Shown one piece after another: positions 21,309 to 31,295 of a DNA stretch of 64,000 nucleotides; position 1 is the first letter of the stretch, and each line of letters opens with the position of its first letter. The DNA is from Vreelandella neptunia. GTDB taxonomy: Bacteria > Pseudomonadota > Gammaproteobacteria > Pseudomonadales > Halomonadaceae. The notes beneath the pieces were generated by a model. That model made no database searches and had not been told where the DNA came from. It was given only the letters and a program-made list of their open reading frames with translations. Location of the stretch: assembly GCF_022489065.1 (NCBI RefSeq), contig NZ_JAKVTW010000004.1, forward strand, positions 62,001 through 126,000, in the 5' to 3' direction. The position numbers and the translations under genes are program-made.

Positions 21309-22487
21309 TTATTGGCTGGAACGCTTATTCGCGATGTGCTGTTGCCAACTTCGGATCCCAAAGGTCCAAGGTGCTAGTTGATCTGAATAATCAACATGGT
21401 TCACCAGTGCACCTAAAAATGGCGTAGAGATAGTTACACGATCACCAACATGGTGTGTAAAGCCTTGCCCTTCGCCATCACGATCTTGGATGGGTGAGAA
21501 CATGGTGCCAAGGAAAAGCATGAAGCCATCAGGGTATTGATGGTGTGCGCCAACTGTTTGCTGAACTAGGTCGAGGGGATCACGGCTAATTTCTTCCATA
21601 TCGCTTTGATCTTCAAGGAGAAAATCATCGTCTTTTCCTTCAATACGCAGTGATACTTGGGCTTGCCGCACCTCATCCAGCGTATAACGATCGTCAAATA
21701 TACGGATAAATGGCCCGATAGCGCAGGAGGCGTTGTTGTCTTTCGCTTTACCTAACAAAAGTGCGCTACGTCCTTCTATATCGCGTAAGTTAACGTCATT
21801 ACCCAGCGTGGCTCCTTTGGGATTACCTTGGGAATCTACCGCTAGCACGATTTCTGGCTCTGGGTTATTCCATTTTGAGGTGGAGTGTAAGCCCACGCGG
21901 CTGCCAAAACCAACCGCCGAGAGCGGTTGTGACTTGGTAAATACTTCTGCATCGGGGCCTAGCCCTACTTCCATGTATTGGGACCAAGCGTTTCGTGCTT
22001 GCAGCGTAGCTTTTAGCGTTGCGGCCTCCTCTGAACCTGGTTTAATGTGCGAGAGATCCTGGCCAATTAGTCCGTTGAGTTCCGTACGTAGCAGGCTGGC
22101 TTTGGCTGCATTACCGCCCGCTTGCTCTTCGATAACGCGTTCAAGCAAGCTAACCGCAAAGGTAACGCCGCAGGCTTTGATAGCTTGAATGTCGCAAGGT
22201 GCAAGGAGATAAGGAGCAACTGCTGGCTCTGCCATTGAGTTGTGCAGCAGAGTAGCGACCGTGCCTAAAGACTCGCCTTCCAAATTACGTGCGAAGTGAC
22301 TGACGTCTTCACTGTCCAGCAGATCAGCCATGCAGTCCACTTGAGCAGAAATGTCGAAGACTTCTCCTGCTCGTATGACGACTAACGCGGGGCCTGGGAT
22401 ACCATCATCACGCCATACCCGCCCAACTAATAAAGCGTTATCAATATCTTGAGGAAGATACTCAGCGATATTAAGCGTTGTATTCAA
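21309..22487 (-). CDS. xylX: 2-keto-3-deoxy-D-xylonate dehydratase (fumarylacetoacetate hydrolase family)
   Basis: The 392-residue protein has the FAH-like fold, with the metal-binding acidic block SKWNNPEPEIVLAVD (about residues 205-219), then NDVNLRDIEGRSALLLGKAKDN and CAIGPFI. It resembles the Caulobacter XylX/AraD1 group, which dehydrates 2-keto-3-deoxypentonate to 2-oxoglutarate semialdehyde. The substrate is inferred from the other Weimberg genes here. The start is TTG at 22487: GGAGGT lies seven bases upstream and the aldehyde dehydrogenase stop is only three bases away, so the two are one operon. L-arabinonate-derived substrate is an alternative, since both pathways share this intermediate type. 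Confidence 0.85.
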   Translation of the reverse strand: MNTTLNIAEYLPQDIDNALLVGRVWRDDGIPGPALVVIRAGEVFDISAQVDCMADLLDSEDVSHFARNLEGESLGTVATLLHNSMAEPAVAPYLLAPCDIQAIKACGVTFAVSLLERVIEEQAGGNAAKASLLRTELNGLIGQDLSHIKPGSEEAATLKATLQARNAWSQYMEVGLGPDAEVFTKSQPLSAVGFGSRVGLHSTSKWNNPEPEIVLAVDSQGNPKGATLGNDVNLRDIEGRSALLLGKAKDNNASCAIGPFIRIFDDRYTLDEVRQAQVSLRIEGKDDDFLLEDQSDMEEISRDPLDLVQQTVGAHHQYPDGFMLFLGTMFSPIQDRDGEGQGFTHHVGDRVTISTPFLGALVNHVDYSDQLAPWTFGIRSWQQHIANKRSSQ

Positions 22488-22490
22488 GAC

Positions 22491-24068
22491 TTATACCTCC
22501 CGCTTGCCATCAACCAGGCGAGATACCCCATAGGGGTTGCCGTCGTTCAATGCTTTTGGCAGTAAGCCTTCAGGCAACGCTTGGTAGCACACCGGGCGCA
22601 AAAAGCGGAAAATAGCTGCGCTGCCAACCGAGGTAGTGCGGGAATCAGACGTTGCCGGGAATGGGCCGCCGTGTACCATGGCGTGGCACACTTCTACGCC
22701 TGTCGGCCAGCCATTGGCCAGAATGCGCCCTGCTTTACGTTCCAGGATAGGCAGTAATTGTTGTGCCGCCGCCAAGTCACCATCGTCCATCTGGAGGGTT
22801 GCAGTGAGCTGGCCTTCAAGCTGCGCCGCGACGCGGGCAACTTCCGCAGTGTCGGCACACGCCACTACCAGCGAGGTAGAACCAAAGACTTCCTCTTGCA
22901 GCGTAGCGTCATTTAAGAACGCTTCCGCTTGGGTCACAAATAGCCCTGCTTGACACGGATGAGCGGTTTCGCCTGCTTGGCCACGCGCTACCTCAGTGAC
23001 CTGCGCGTTTTGGGCGAGTTGCTTCACCCCTTGCTCATAGGCCTCATGCACGCCTGGTGTCAGCATGGTTTGCGCAGCACTTTCCTTCACAGCGCTGCCT
23101 GCAGCTTCAACAAAGGCATCCAGTTCTGGGCCTTGAACAGCAATCACCAAGCCGGGGCTAGTACAGAACTGCCCAGCCCCCATGTTGAGGGAAGCAATAA
23201 ACCCTTCAGCAATTGCTTTGCCGCGTGCTTTCAGCGCTTCAGGCAACAAAAATACTGGGTTGATTGAACTCATCTCGGCGTAGACCGGAATCGGCTGGGG
23301 ACGTGCTTGGGCTGTCGCCATCAGTGCGGTGCCGCCGCTGCGAGAGCCAGTAAAACCCACCGCCTGCATATGAGGGTTCGCCACCAAAGCTTGACCAATC
23401 TCACGGCCTGAACCGAACAGCAGAGAGAAAGTGCCTTCCGGTAAGCTGCACTTGGCAACCGCACGCTGAATAGCATGTCCCACCAATTCAGAAGTGCCCG
23501 GATGCGCTGAATGCCCTTTCACCACTACCGGGCAGCCAGCTGCCAAGGCAGAGGCAGTATCCCCACCGGCCACACTGAACGCTAGCGGGAAGTTACTGGC
23601 ACCAAAAACGGCAACCGGGCCGAGAGGGATATGACGCTGACGCAAATCCGTACGCGGCAGCGGCTCACGATTCGGCAGTGCCGGATCGATACGTATATCC
23701 AGCCATTCGCCCGCGCGAACAACAGAAGCAAACAAACGCAGCTGGCCGCAGGTACGCCCACGTTCACCTTCTAAACGGGCGCGTGGCAAGCCAGTTTCTG
23801 CCATGGCACGTTCAATCAGCGTATCGCCAATCGCTTCAATTTCGGCCGCTATGGCTTCCAGGAAGGCTGCACGCTCCTCTAAGCTGGTTTCACGATATGC
23901 ATTAAATGCGGTCTCGGCCAACTCACAAGCGCGCTCGACATCTTTTTTGCTGCCGCCCAGGTAAGCGGGTTCCAGGGTTACACCGGTGGCGGGGTTCACG
24001 GCATGAATAGCTGTTTGCTGACCGCTGATGGCCTGTTGGCCGATAAGTAATTTGCCTTCTAAAGTCAT
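22491..24068 (-). CDS. 2-oxoglutarate semialdehyde dehydrogenase (aldehyde dehydrogenase family)
   Basis: The 525-residue NAD(P)-dependent aldehyde dehydrogenase carries the Rossmann segment [20 protein letters not shown], the general-base region [14 protein letters not shown] and the catalytic cysteine in [11 protein letters not shown] (about residue 300). This variant, with MSSINPVF and GQFCTSPG, is typical of ketoglutarate semialdehyde dehydrogenases of the KGSADH type. It would perform the last Weimberg step, giving 2-oxoglutarate. I chose ATG 24068 ([10 protein letters not shown]), which has AGGAGG six bases upstream; the open frame to 24131 has no support. It is co-transcribed with xylX. 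Caulobacter calls the equivalent gene xylA, which must not be confused with xylose isomerase. Confidence 0.9.
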   Translation of the reverse strand: MTLEGKLLIGQQAISGQQTAIHAVNPATGVTLEPAYLGGSKKDVERACELAETAFNAYRETSLEERAAFLEAIAAEIEAIGDTLIERAMAETGLPRARLEGERGRTCGQLRLFASVVRAGEWLDIRIDPALPNREPLPRTDLRQRHIPLGPVAVFGASNFPLAFSVAGGDTASALAAGCPVVVKGHSAHPGTSELVGHAIQRAVAKCSLPEGTFSLLFGSGREIGQALVANPHMQAVGFTGSRSGGTALMATAQARPQPIPVYAEMSSINPVFLLPEALKARGKAIAEGFIASLNMGAGQFCTSPGLVIAVQGPELDAFVEAAGSAVKESAAQTMLTPGVHEAYEQGVKQLAQNAQVTEVARGQAGETAHPCQAGLFVTQAEAFLNDATLQEEVFGSTSLVVACADTAEVARVAAQLEGQLTATLQMDDGDLAAAQQLLPILERKAGRILANGWPTGVEVCHAMVHGGPFPATSDSRTTSVGSAAIFRFLRPVCYQALPEGLLPKALNDGNPYGVSRLVDGKREV

Positions 24069-24135
24069 GCAACCTCCTGCTATGGGAAAAGAGAAAACAA
24101 AGGTACGTAGTGAATATCCTGCTCTACGCAACCAG

Positions 24136-24157
24136 TAAGTTCAATCTCTAAACTTAT
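24136..24157. promoter_or_regulatory. Candidate operator upstream of the dehydrogenase-xylX operon
   Basis: TAAGTT (24136-24141) and AACTTA (24151-24156) form an inverted repeat with nine bases between. TAAACTTAT (24149-24157) recurs exactly upstream of xylD, and AGTTTAGAG (its other strand plus flank) recurs upstream of the porin gene. It may bind the neighbouring ROK regulator. Inference only. Confidence 0.4.
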
Positions 24158-24203
24158 TGTTGGGTGACGACTTTAGTAGCAAAGCTGCAACAACAGGCTG
24201 GTT

Positions 24204-25406
24204 TTAAATTAATTCGCTAGAGCCATGAATAATATGAGCAAGGACTTGAGCCGCTGCACCACGAGCGGAGACAAACGTTGAATCCTCAATAATTCGTATC
24301 GGCACCCTATGGGAGTGGCTTGCTAAACGGTTCTGGTGCGCTTTAAAGTAATTGAGCGCTGGCTCCATTAGCGAAGAACCAAGCTGGGTAAGAGAACCAC
24401 CCAGTACCAGCTCTGATGGGTTTAGAGCATGATGAACATTAAGCAATAAGATGCCTAACGCCTCGCCAGCTTGATGTATAACTGCTTGAACATTTGGCTC
24501 ATTGAGCCGCGGAAGCAAGGCTTCAAGCAGGTCTTCTTCCTCTGAAACACCGAGCTTGGCGCGGATTGACCAACCACTTACCAACGTTTCAGCACAACCA
24601 CGATTACCGCAATGGCAGTAGAGGCCGCCAGGCTGCATTATTGTATGCCCAATTTCCCCCGCTAAACCTTGGGTACCACGCCTTACCAATGGCGGATGGC
24701 TGCCTTCTACCATACCGCTACCAATACCTGTACCTGCGCTGATATAGGCGAGCGACTCAGGAATCTTCCCTGTTCTAAAGTAAATCTCCCCAAAAGCGGC
24801 AGATTTTGCCTCGTTGTCCATCAGCCAAATGCCATTGAAGGAAGGTAGATTGGCTTGTAGAAAATCCAAGAAGCGAACATCTTGCCAGCCAAGGTTGGGA
24901 GCTAAGCGAATAATAGGTTCCCCAGGCGCAACAGGACCAGGGAGCGCGACGCCAATACCCAAGGGGGTATATTTGGCTAGCTTGGCTGACTCCAACATGG
25001 CCTTTAATTGGGTGGCGAGCAACTCTGCTGTAGCTTCAGGCGTGGTGGGTGAAAGACGCACGTGGTGCGATGCAAGTACTTGGCCACTGAGTGCGCAAGC
25101 GACGATGCGTATTCCATGAACACCAACTTCGGCCCCCAGCATTAGGTAATGTTTATCGTTAAGATACAATGCTCTACCTGGCCTGCCGCCACTGCTTTTC
25201 TGCAGCTCACCTTCTTTCAACCAGCCTTGCTTAAGTAATGATTGAATGGCAGCGCCTACGGTCGCTTTGGTGAGGCGGGCTTTTACGGCTATATCTGCCC
25301 GGGTTACGCCTGGCTTGCGGCGCACCAGCTCAAGAATAGCGCTACGGTTTAGCCGCTTGAGAAAGTGCAGGTCACCTGCTTTATGTGAAGAGGATGGGGT
25401 AGGCAT
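24204..25406 (-). CDS. ROK family transcriptional regulator (XylR-like)
   Basis: The 400-residue protein has an N-terminal winged helix-turn-helix (about residues 15-70, ILELVRRKPGVTRADIAVKARLTKATV). A ROK sugar-kinase-like domain follows. The kinase-type domain retains GEIGHTIM, AGTGIGSG and the zinc motif CHCGNRGCAE. In this family (NagC, Mlc, XylR) the protein is a repressor released by a sugar or sugar phosphate. It lies upstream of and parallel to the semialdehyde dehydrogenase operon and divergent from the xylose dehydrogenase operon, the expected place for a local regulator. Xylose or a xylose-derived acid as effector is inference. Confidence 0.88.
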   Translation of the reverse strand: MPTPSSSHKAGDLHFLKRLNRSAILELVRRKPGVTRADIAVKARLTKATVGAAIQSLLKQGWLKEGELQKSSGGRPGRALYLNDKHYLMLGAEVGVHGIRIVACALSGQVLASHHVRLSPTTPEATAELLATQLKAMLESAKLAKYTPLGIGVALPGPVAPGEPIIRLAPNLGWQDVRFLDFLQANLPSFNGIWLMDNEAKSAAFGEIYFRTGKIPESLAYISAGTGIGSGMVEGSHPPLVRRGTQGLAGEIGHTIMQPGGLYCHCGNRGCAETLVSGWSIRAKLGVSEEEDLLEALLPRLNEPNVQAVIHQAGEALGILLLNVHHALNPSELVLGGSLTQLGSSLMEPALNYFKAHQNRLASHSHRVPIRIIEDSTFVSARGAAAQVLAHIIHGSSELI

Positions 25407-25562
25407 TTAAATCACAACATCCTTCGAGTTAGATGGTGCTGAAAATATACATAAGCGGCGCTTTTCCAAGCTAGTTTTTAGGTTAGCCTACCCTACCCTA
25501 ATGCAGAAGCCGTTACCATCAACCCACAGCAGTGCTGCTGCGATGTTGTCGAGATAGTTTGG

Positions 25563-25580
25563 CCAAGGTTTAAACTAAGG
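25563..25580. promoter_or_regulatory. Candidate operator in the ROK / xylose dehydrogenase divergent gap
   Basis: The palindrome GTTTAAAC (25568-25575) is flanked by CC and GG in an imperfect 18-base dyad. The minus-strand sequence TTAGTTTA (25571-25578) matches TTAGTTTA upstream of the porin gene (33292-33299). Half-sites of this type resemble XylR operators known from other bacteria. It lies 70-90 bases before the xylose dehydrogenase start. Confidence 0.45.
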
Positions 25581-25649
25581 TCTCATTGAGATTAGCTCTG
25601 TGGGTAGTCAGTATCCGTTAGTAAATAGAAAAAACTAAGTGGAGATGAC

Positions 25650-26420
25650 ATGAGTACTAGCGCAGCTGTTTACCCAAATATTGAGGGGCAGGTGGTTTTT
25701 ATTACTGGCGGTGGTAGCGGTATCGGAGCTGCGTTGACAAGTGCTTTTCACAAGCAGGGGGCGAAAGTCGCTTTTGTCGATATTAATGATTCAGCAAGCC
25801 ATGCGTTATTAGAAACCATCAAGGAAGATAGCGGTTCAGCGCCGCATTACTATCATTGCGATATTCGGGATGTAGCAGCGCTGCAAAACATTATTGCCGA
25901 GGTAGGCGCTACTTTAGGGCCAATCCAAACTTTGGTTAATAACGCGGCTAATGATGACCGACACTCCTGGCAGGATGTGGATGTTGCGTATTGGGATGAG
26001 CGCATGTCACTTAACTTGCGCCCTATGTTTTTTGCAGCACAAGCCGTAGCGCCGCAGATGATTGAAGCCGGTGGTGGTTCGATTATTAACTTTGGCTCAA
26101 TCAGCGTTCGTATGGCACTAGGTGATCTTTCCTCTTATATGACAGCTAAAGCGGCTGCGCATGGTTTAACGCGCAGCCTCGCAAGAGACTTAGGTGTACA
26201 CAATATTCGCGTGAACACCTTAGTACCAGGCTCGGTTATCACCGAGCGCCAACTCGAGAAGTGGATCGGGCCAGAAGACGAAAAAAACATTCAATCACAC
26301 CAATGTTTGAAAATGCGTCTTGAAACTACGCATATAGCGCCACCTGTTCTGTTTTTAGCAAGTGCTGAAAGCAGCGCAATTACGGGGCAAGAACTATGCG
26401 TAGATGGGGGCTGGGGTTAA
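25650..26420 (+). CDS. D-xylose 1-dehydrogenase (SDR family)
   Basis: The 256-residue short-chain dehydrogenase has the cofactor motif GGGSGIG (about residues 20-26), NNAAND, and the catalytic Ser/Tyr/Lys (GSIS; YMTAK). NAANDDRHSWQDVDVAYWDERMSLNLR (given here as overlapping conserved blocks) closely follows Caulobacter XylB, an NAD+-dependent xylose dehydrogenase. It would oxidise xylose to xylonolactone, the first Weimberg step. AGTGGAGATG precedes the ATG. It heads the plus-strand operon containing the ABC importer, GH43 and epimerase. The name xylB in Caulobacter is unrelated to xylulokinase. Confidence 0.88.
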   Translation: MSTSAAVYPNIEGQVVFITGGGSGIGAALTSAFHKQGAKVAFVDINDSASHALLETIKEDSGSAPHYYHCDIRDVAALQNIIAEVGATLGPIQTLVNNAANDDRHSWQDVDVAYWDERMSLNLRPMFFAAQAVAPQMIEAGGGSIINFGSISVRMALGDLSSYMTAKAAAHGLTRSLARDLGVHNIRVNTLVPGSVITERQLEKWIGPEDEKNIQSHQCLKMRLETTHIAPPVLFLASAESSAITGQELCVDGGWG

Positions 26421-26458
26421 CCAGCACAAACGCTCGTAATAAGAACCTAGAGGTGTTT

Positions 26459-27781
26459 ATGTACGCACAAAACAATAAGCGACTTGCCATGCCTGCTTTT
26501 GAAAAACAAATTACAAAGAGGCTGTGGGCGAAGTCTTGCCTAGTGGCGGCGGTAGCACTCGCTTCTGGCCTAGGGTCATTCGCGGCTGCCGCAGATACCA
26601 CGGTTAAGCTACTGCGCGTTGAAATCAGCGATGCTGAAAAACAGTACTACGACAATATCGTTGCCGAATACGAGGCCAATAACCCTGGGGTAGACGTTGT
26701 TTTTGAATATATAGCGAATGAAGCTTACAAAACACGCCTACCTACCCTCCTGCAATCCGACCAGCGGCCGGATATTTTCTATAGCTGGGGCGGCGAAGGG
26801 TTAAGAGACCAAGTGGAAGCAGGCTTCGTTCGAGATATTACCGCAGAGATGCAGGATGGCTGGCAAGACATCTACCCAGCATCCGCGGTAAGTGCCTTCA
26901 CACTTAATGACCAGGTTTACGGCGCGCCGCTTTATGCCACTGTAGTAGGGCTTTGGGTGAATACCGCATTAACTGAGCAGGCGGGCGTGGAGCTTGAATC
27001 CCTCAATACATGGGATGGCCTGAAAGAGGCAGTTACAGCACTCCGTGCCAACGACATTACACCAATGGTTGTTGGTGGTAAGGATGGTTGGCCAATCCAC
27101 TTCTACTGGGGCAGCTTAGCCACACGAATGGCGGGTGGCGAAGGTATTGATGCTGCTAAACAAGGCGAAAGTAGCGGCTTTGAGGAAGATGCATTTGTCC
27201 GTGCTGGTGAGCTGCTGCAATCACTTGTAGCGCTTGACCCCTTTCAGTCCGGCTTTATGGCGACCACCTACGAACGTGCTAGTGCCATGTTCGGTGACGG
27301 CGAGGCCGCCATGCACCTGATGGGCGACTGGGACTACATCCCTTCAAAAGAGCGCTCCGCAACCGGTGAAGGCGTGCCGGATGAAAATCTAGAGTTTGTA
27401 CCATTTCCTAGCGTAGAAGGCGGCGCGGGTAACGACAACAGCTTTGGTGGTATGAACGGCTTTGCGGTAACGAAAGATGCCTCTGACGAAGCGGTTGATT
27501 TCTTGAAATTCCTGTTAAATGAAGAGAATCAACGCGAAGCAGCTCGTTTAGGCATTTTTGTAACAGTAGCTCACGGTTCAGAAGAAGAGCTACAAACGCC
27601 GTATGCCAAGAAAGTGGCGAGCATCCTAAGCGAGTCGAGCCATCATCAAGTGTTCCTTGATCAAGCGCTGGGTACGTCAGTTGGCGCCACTATCAACGAC
27701 ATTAGTGGCGACCTAGCACTCGGTGTTATTACGCCGGAAGATGCCGCCGCTCAAGTCGAAGAAGCTTGGCAGTTCCGCTAA
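26459..27781 (+). CDS. Sugar ABC transporter substrate-binding protein (xylo-oligosaccharide type)
   Basis: The 440-residue protein has a Sec signal peptide: a basic stretch (FEKQITKRLW), a hydrophobic core, and a probable cleavage after FAAAA at about residue 45. The mature part is a cluster B/family 1 solute-binding protein (YDNIVAEYEANNPGVDVVFEY; FYSWGGEGLRDQVEAG; AAMHLMGDWD), as used for oligosaccharides. I chose ATG 26459, preceded by GAGGTG; upstream codons overlap the dehydrogenase. A hairpin follows its stop, a common arrangement that leaves more binding protein than permease. The ligand is inferred from the surrounding xylanolytic genes. Confidence 0.9.
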   Translation: MYAQNNKRLAMPAFEKQITKRLWAKSCLVAAVALASGLGSFAAAADTTVKLLRVEISDAEKQYYDNIVAEYEANNPGVDVVFEYIANEAYKTRLPTLLQSDQRPDIFYSWGGEGLRDQVEAGFVRDITAEMQDGWQDIYPASAVSAFTLNDQVYGAPLYATVVGLWVNTALTEQAGVELESLNTWDGLKEAVTALRANDITPMVVGGKDGWPIHFYWGSLATRMAGGEGIDAAKQGESSGFEEDAFVRAGELLQSLVALDPFQSGFMATTYERASAMFGDGEAAMHLMGDWDYIPSKERSATGEGVPDENLEFVPFPSVEGGAGNDNSFGGMNGFAVTKDASDEAVDFLKFLLNEENQREAARLGIFVTVAHGSEEELQTPYAKKVASILSESSHHQVFLDQALGTSVGATINDISGDLALGVITPEDAAAQVEEAWQFR

Positions 27782-27806
27782 TTCCATCTCATTAATCGCC
27801 TGAACA

Positions 27807-27830
27807 GCACCAGCGTTAAACCGCTGGTGC
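27807..27830 (+). other. Intercistronic hairpin after the binding-protein gene
   Basis: GCACCAGCG (27807-27815) pairs perfectly with CGCTGGTGC (27822-27830) across a six-base loop, with no T-run. It lies between binding protein and first permease and probably protects the upstream mRNA 3' end. Confidence 0.6.
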
Positions 27831-27851
27831 AACCCCCTAAGCTGGGAATGG

Positions 27852-28793
27852 ATGCATACCATGACAACGACGACCCGACCTGCAGTTCATAAGCGGGGGA
27901 CGACAGATCGCATCAAGAAAAATCTAGTTAGTGGTAAGTTAGCGGCGGTATTGCTGTTATTACCGCCCGCTCTGATTGTTTTCTCGCTGTTCGTTATCCT
28001 GCCGTTGGTAGATGCTGCTTATTACAGTGGCTTCTCTTGGAACGGTTATGGAGCGCCTAGTGACTTTGTTGGCATGCAAAATTACGCGCGTCTGTTAGAC
28101 CACTCGGTATTTCATACTGCATTATGGAATACCGCCAAGCTAATTATTGTCTCGATCGTTATTCAAATGCCGATAGCGTTAGGCTTGGCGCTGCTTGTTT
28201 ATAAAAAGACGCCAACCAATACGCTGTTCCGGTTGGTGTTTTTCCTACCCTATATTTTAGCTGAAGTGGCAGCCGGTTTGATCTGGAGCTTTGTCTTTGA
28301 CGGTGACTACGGCATTACAGCGTCAATTTTTCAATCCCTGGGTCAAGAGTCTGTTTATGTACTATCGGATAGTCAGTGGGCGTTCCCTGCGATTATGACC
28401 GTTATTGTATGGAAGTACTTTGGTTTCCATATGATGATCTACATTGCCGCACTGCAAGGTGTGCCTAAAGACCTGATTGAAGCTGCCAAGCTTGAAGGTG
28501 CTAAAACGCGCCAAATTGCCCTGTTTATACAAATACCGATGATTAAGCACGCCCTGGTGGTGAGCGGTTTCTTTGCCATTATCGGCTCGCTACAGATCTT
28601 TGACATCATTATCCCGATGACCAACGGTGGGCCGTCGAATAGCACCCATACCATTGTGACCTACCTATATACCTTCGGGCTTTCAAGGCTGAATATTGGC
28701 TTTGGTAGTGCGGCTGCGGTAGTGCTGTTTGTGTTGGCCATTGGTATTGCGTTCTTTTATCAGCGCGCAACAGGGAAGGAGAATAAGGCGTGA
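27852..28793 (+). CDS. Sugar ABC transporter permease (MalF/UgpA type)
   Basis: The 313-residue inner-membrane protein has six predicted helices after a basic N-terminus. It carries the EAA loop LIEAAKLEGAKTRQIALFIQIPM (about residues 213-235) that docks on the ATPase. SLQIFDIIIPMTNGGPSNSTHTI is typical of carbohydrate permeases of the CUT1 class. ATG 27852 has GGGA four bases upstream; ATG 27861 is an alternative. The next gene overlaps its stop. Confidence 0.9.
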   Translation: MHTMTTTTRPAVHKRGTTDRIKKNLVSGKLAAVLLLLPPALIVFSLFVILPLVDAAYYSGFSWNGYGAPSDFVGMQNYARLLDHSVFHTALWNTAKLIIVSIVIQMPIALGLALLVYKKTPTNTLFRLVFFLPYILAEVAAGLIWSFVFDGDYGITASIFQSLGQESVYVLSDSQWAFPAIMTVIVWKYFGFHMMIYIAALQGVPKDLIEAAKLEGAKTRQIALFIQIPMIKHALVVSGFFAIIGSLQIFDIIIPMTNGGPSNSTHTIVTYLYTFGLSRLNIGFGSAAAVVLFVLAIGIAFFYQRATGKENKA

Positions 28794-29614
28794 ATAATAC
28801 GACGCGAAATACGTTCCGTGTAATCTTTTTGATTTTAATTGCGGGTCTAGTGATTGCGCCTCTTCTTGCTTCGTTTTTCGGTGGTTTTAAGAGCAATGCG
28901 GAATTACGGATTAACCCTTTGTGGCTACCTACTAGCTGGAACCCGGAAAACTACGTTTCCATTTTCTTGGATGGAAGCTTCTGGCGTTATATGGGTAACT
29001 CCTTCTTTATCTCGTCCATGACGGTACTGCTTACCTTGATCGTTGGGGCGGCAGCAGCCTATGTGTTTGCGCAAATTAAGTTTTTAGGCTCCAAGATGAT
29101 CCTAAGCTACCTACTGCTGGGGCTAATGTTTCCCTTTGCGGCGGCTATTTTGCCGCTGTTTATTAAGGTGCGTGATCTTGGGCTGCTGGATAGCTACTGG
29201 GCTGTCATTCTGCCGCAAACCGCCTTTGGGCTGTCGTTAGCGATACTGCTCTTTAAAGCATTTTTCGATCAGCTTCCTAAAGAGTTATTTGAAGCCGCGT
29301 ACGTGGATGGTTGTAGCTATCTGCGTTTCTTTTGGTCGTTCACTTTGCCTTTATCAACCCCTATTTTGGCAACCGTGGGCGTGTTTGTATTCGTCCAAAG
29401 CTGGAACAACTTCCTGCTGCCATTGATCGTGCTAAACGACCGCTCTTTGTATACCTGGCCATTAGGGATGATGCAGTTCCAGGGGGAATACTTAACTGAG
29501 TGGAATATGATCCTTGCGTTTGTCACGCTTACCATTATTCCAGCGGTTATCTTCTTCCTGGCTGCCCAAAAATACATTGTGGCTGGGCTAACCGGTGGCT
29601 CTGTTAAGGGATAA
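28790..29614 (+). CDS. Sugar ABC transporter permease (MalG/UgpE type)
   Basis: The 274-residue second CUT1 permease has six predicted helices. Its EAA loop is PKELFEAAYVDGCSYLRFFWSFTLPLS (about residues 163-189), preceded by LPQTAFGLSLAILLF. It starts with GTG at 28790, overlapping the previous stop by four bases (GTGA), with AAGGAGAA upstream, so the two permeases are translationally coupled. With the binding protein and the ATPase at 31296 it completes one importer. Confidence 0.9.
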   Translation: MNNTTRNTFRVIFLILIAGLVIAPLLASFFGGFKSNAELRINPLWLPTSWNPENYVSIFLDGSFWRYMGNSFFISSMTVLLTLIVGAAAAYVFAQIKFLGSKMILSYLLLGLMFPFAAAILPLFIKVRDLGLLDSYWAVILPQTAFGLSLAILLFKAFFDQLPKELFEAAYVDGCSYLRFFWSFTLPLSTPILATVGVFVFVQSWNNFLLPLIVLNDRSLYTWPLGMMQFQGEYLTEWNMILAFVTLTIIPAVIFFLAAQKYIVAGLTGGSVKG

Positions 29615-29631
29615 CGATTTAGGGGATAACT

Positions 29632-31239
29632 ATGAAAGACGCTATTAAAAATCCTATTTTGCCGGGGTTTAATCCTGACCCTTCTATCTGCCGTGTAGGG
29701 GATGATTACTATATCGCCACTTCAACCTTTGAGTGGTACCCTGGCGTGCAGATTCACCACTCTAAAGATTTAGTGAATTGGCAATTAGTCACTCGTCCCT
29801 TAACTCGGGCAAGCCAGCTAGATATGCGCGGTAATCCCGACTCATGTGGTATTTGGGCACCGTGCTTAAGCTACGCCGATGGACTATTTTGGCTCATTTA
29901 TACCGATATGAAACGGTATGAGGGTAACTTCAAGGATGGCCACAACTATTTAGTGACCGCCCCCTCAATGACTGGCCCTTGGAGTGACCCGGTTTATCTC
30001 AATTCCAGTGGTTTTGACCCTTCTTTGTTCCATGATGATGATGGTCGTAAGTGGTTGATTAACTTGCAGTGGGATTATCGTCAGCGCGAAGGGAGAGATC
30101 GTTTCGGCGGCATCCTGCTGCAAGAGTATGATGTTGAGCGCCAACAGCTTGTTGGACCTATCAATAATATCTTTGCGGGCACTAAATTAAAGCTAACCGA
30201 AGGGTCGCACCTTTATCGCCGTGATGGCTGGTACCACCTGCTGGTTGCAGAGGGCGGCACAGGCTACGACCACGCCGTGACCATGGCGCGCTCACGTCAT
30301 ATTGCAGGCCCCTATGAAGTACACCCGGAAAACCCGGTGCTGACTAGCAAGCACGATCCTGATTGCCCTCTGCAACGGGCAGGTCATGCGGATCTTGTGG
30401 AAACGCCGGATGGTGAAACCTTTATGGTTCACCTGTGTGGGCGGCCACTGCCGGGCACTCGCCGATCTCCACTGGGACGTGAAACGGCGATCCAGCGGGT
30501 GACGTGGGGCAGCGATGGATGGCTACGCCTAGCCGATGGCGGAATTACCCCCAGTCTGGAAATAGCCATGCCGGGCGTTGAATTTATTCCGCCAAATGAG
30601 GAGGAGGTGCATACCTTTGCCTCCGATGCGCTACCCATGGAGTTCCAATGGCTACGTACACCGCAACCCGAGCGGATTTTCTCGCTAACAGAGCGGCCCG
30701 GTTACTTGCGCCTATTTGGCCGCGAGTCGTTAGGCTCCTGGTTTGAGCAAGCGCTGGTAGCGCGCCGCCAAGACAGCATCTATTGCAGCGCTGAAACTGT
30801 TCTGTCGTTTGAGCCAGAAGACCTGCAACAGTTTGCAGGGCTTACTGCTTACTACAACCGTTTTAAGTTCCACTTCCTGGCGGTCACGTTAAACGATAAC
30901 GGCCAGAAAGTGCTGAGCATTATGAGCTGTTGTGATGAGTGGCCAAGCGGCTCACTAACTATTAGTAATAGTGATGAAGTGATCCTGGCACCTGATTTAC
31001 CCGTCAGCCTGGGACTGGATATTTATGAGAGTGAATTACAGTTCCGCTACCAACAGGGCGAAGCCGAATGGCAAATGCTAGGCCCAGTGCTGGATGCCGG
31101 CTTACTGTCTGATGAAGGCAGCGGGCGTGCACACGGTTATTTCACCGGCAACTTCCTCGGCATGGCAGCTTACGACATCAGTGGCCGCGGTACGCCAGCA
31201 GATTTTGCGGAGTTCCGCTATCGCCGCTTAAACGACTGA
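29632..31239 (+). CDS. Beta-xylosidase, glycoside hydrolase family 43
   Basis: The 535-residue enzyme begins with the five-bladed propeller of GH43. The catalytic base is D16 in FNPDPS, the pKa-modulating Asp is D129 in SGFDPSLF, and the general acid is E190 in TEGSHLY. From about residue 320 a beta-sandwich C-terminal domain follows, as in the GH43 subgroup acting on xylo-oligosaccharides. No signal peptide is present, so it works in the cytoplasm on imported xylo-oligosaccharides and releases xylose. It lies 18 bases after the permease gene. Minor arabinofuranosidase activity is common in this family. Confidence 0.92.
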   Translation: MKDAIKNPILPGFNPDPSICRVGDDYYIATSTFEWYPGVQIHHSKDLVNWQLVTRPLTRASQLDMRGNPDSCGIWAPCLSYADGLFWLIYTDMKRYEGNFKDGHNYLVTAPSMTGPWSDPVYLNSSGFDPSLFHDDDGRKWLINLQWDYRQREGRDRFGGILLQEYDVERQQLVGPINNIFAGTKLKLTEGSHLYRRDGWYHLLVAEGGTGYDHAVTMARSRHIAGPYEVHPENPVLTSKHDPDCPLQRAGHADLVETPDGETFMVHLCGRPLPGTRRSPLGRETAIQRVTWGSDGWLRLADGGITPSLEIAMPGVEFIPPNEEEVHTFASDALPMEFQWLRTPQPERIFSLTERPGYLRLFGRESLGSWFEQALVARRQDSIYCSAETVLSFEPEDLQQFAGLTAYYNRFKFHFLAVTLNDNGQKVLSIMSCCDEWPSGSLTISNSDEVILAPDLPVSLGLDIYESELQFRYQQGEAEWQMLGPVLDAGLLSDEGSGRAHGYFTGNFLGMAAYDISGRGTPADFAEFRYRRLND

Positions 31240-31295
31240 GATGTGTATTCATTACGCCATAACCACAAAAATACGTTTAAAGATGAGACCCAACA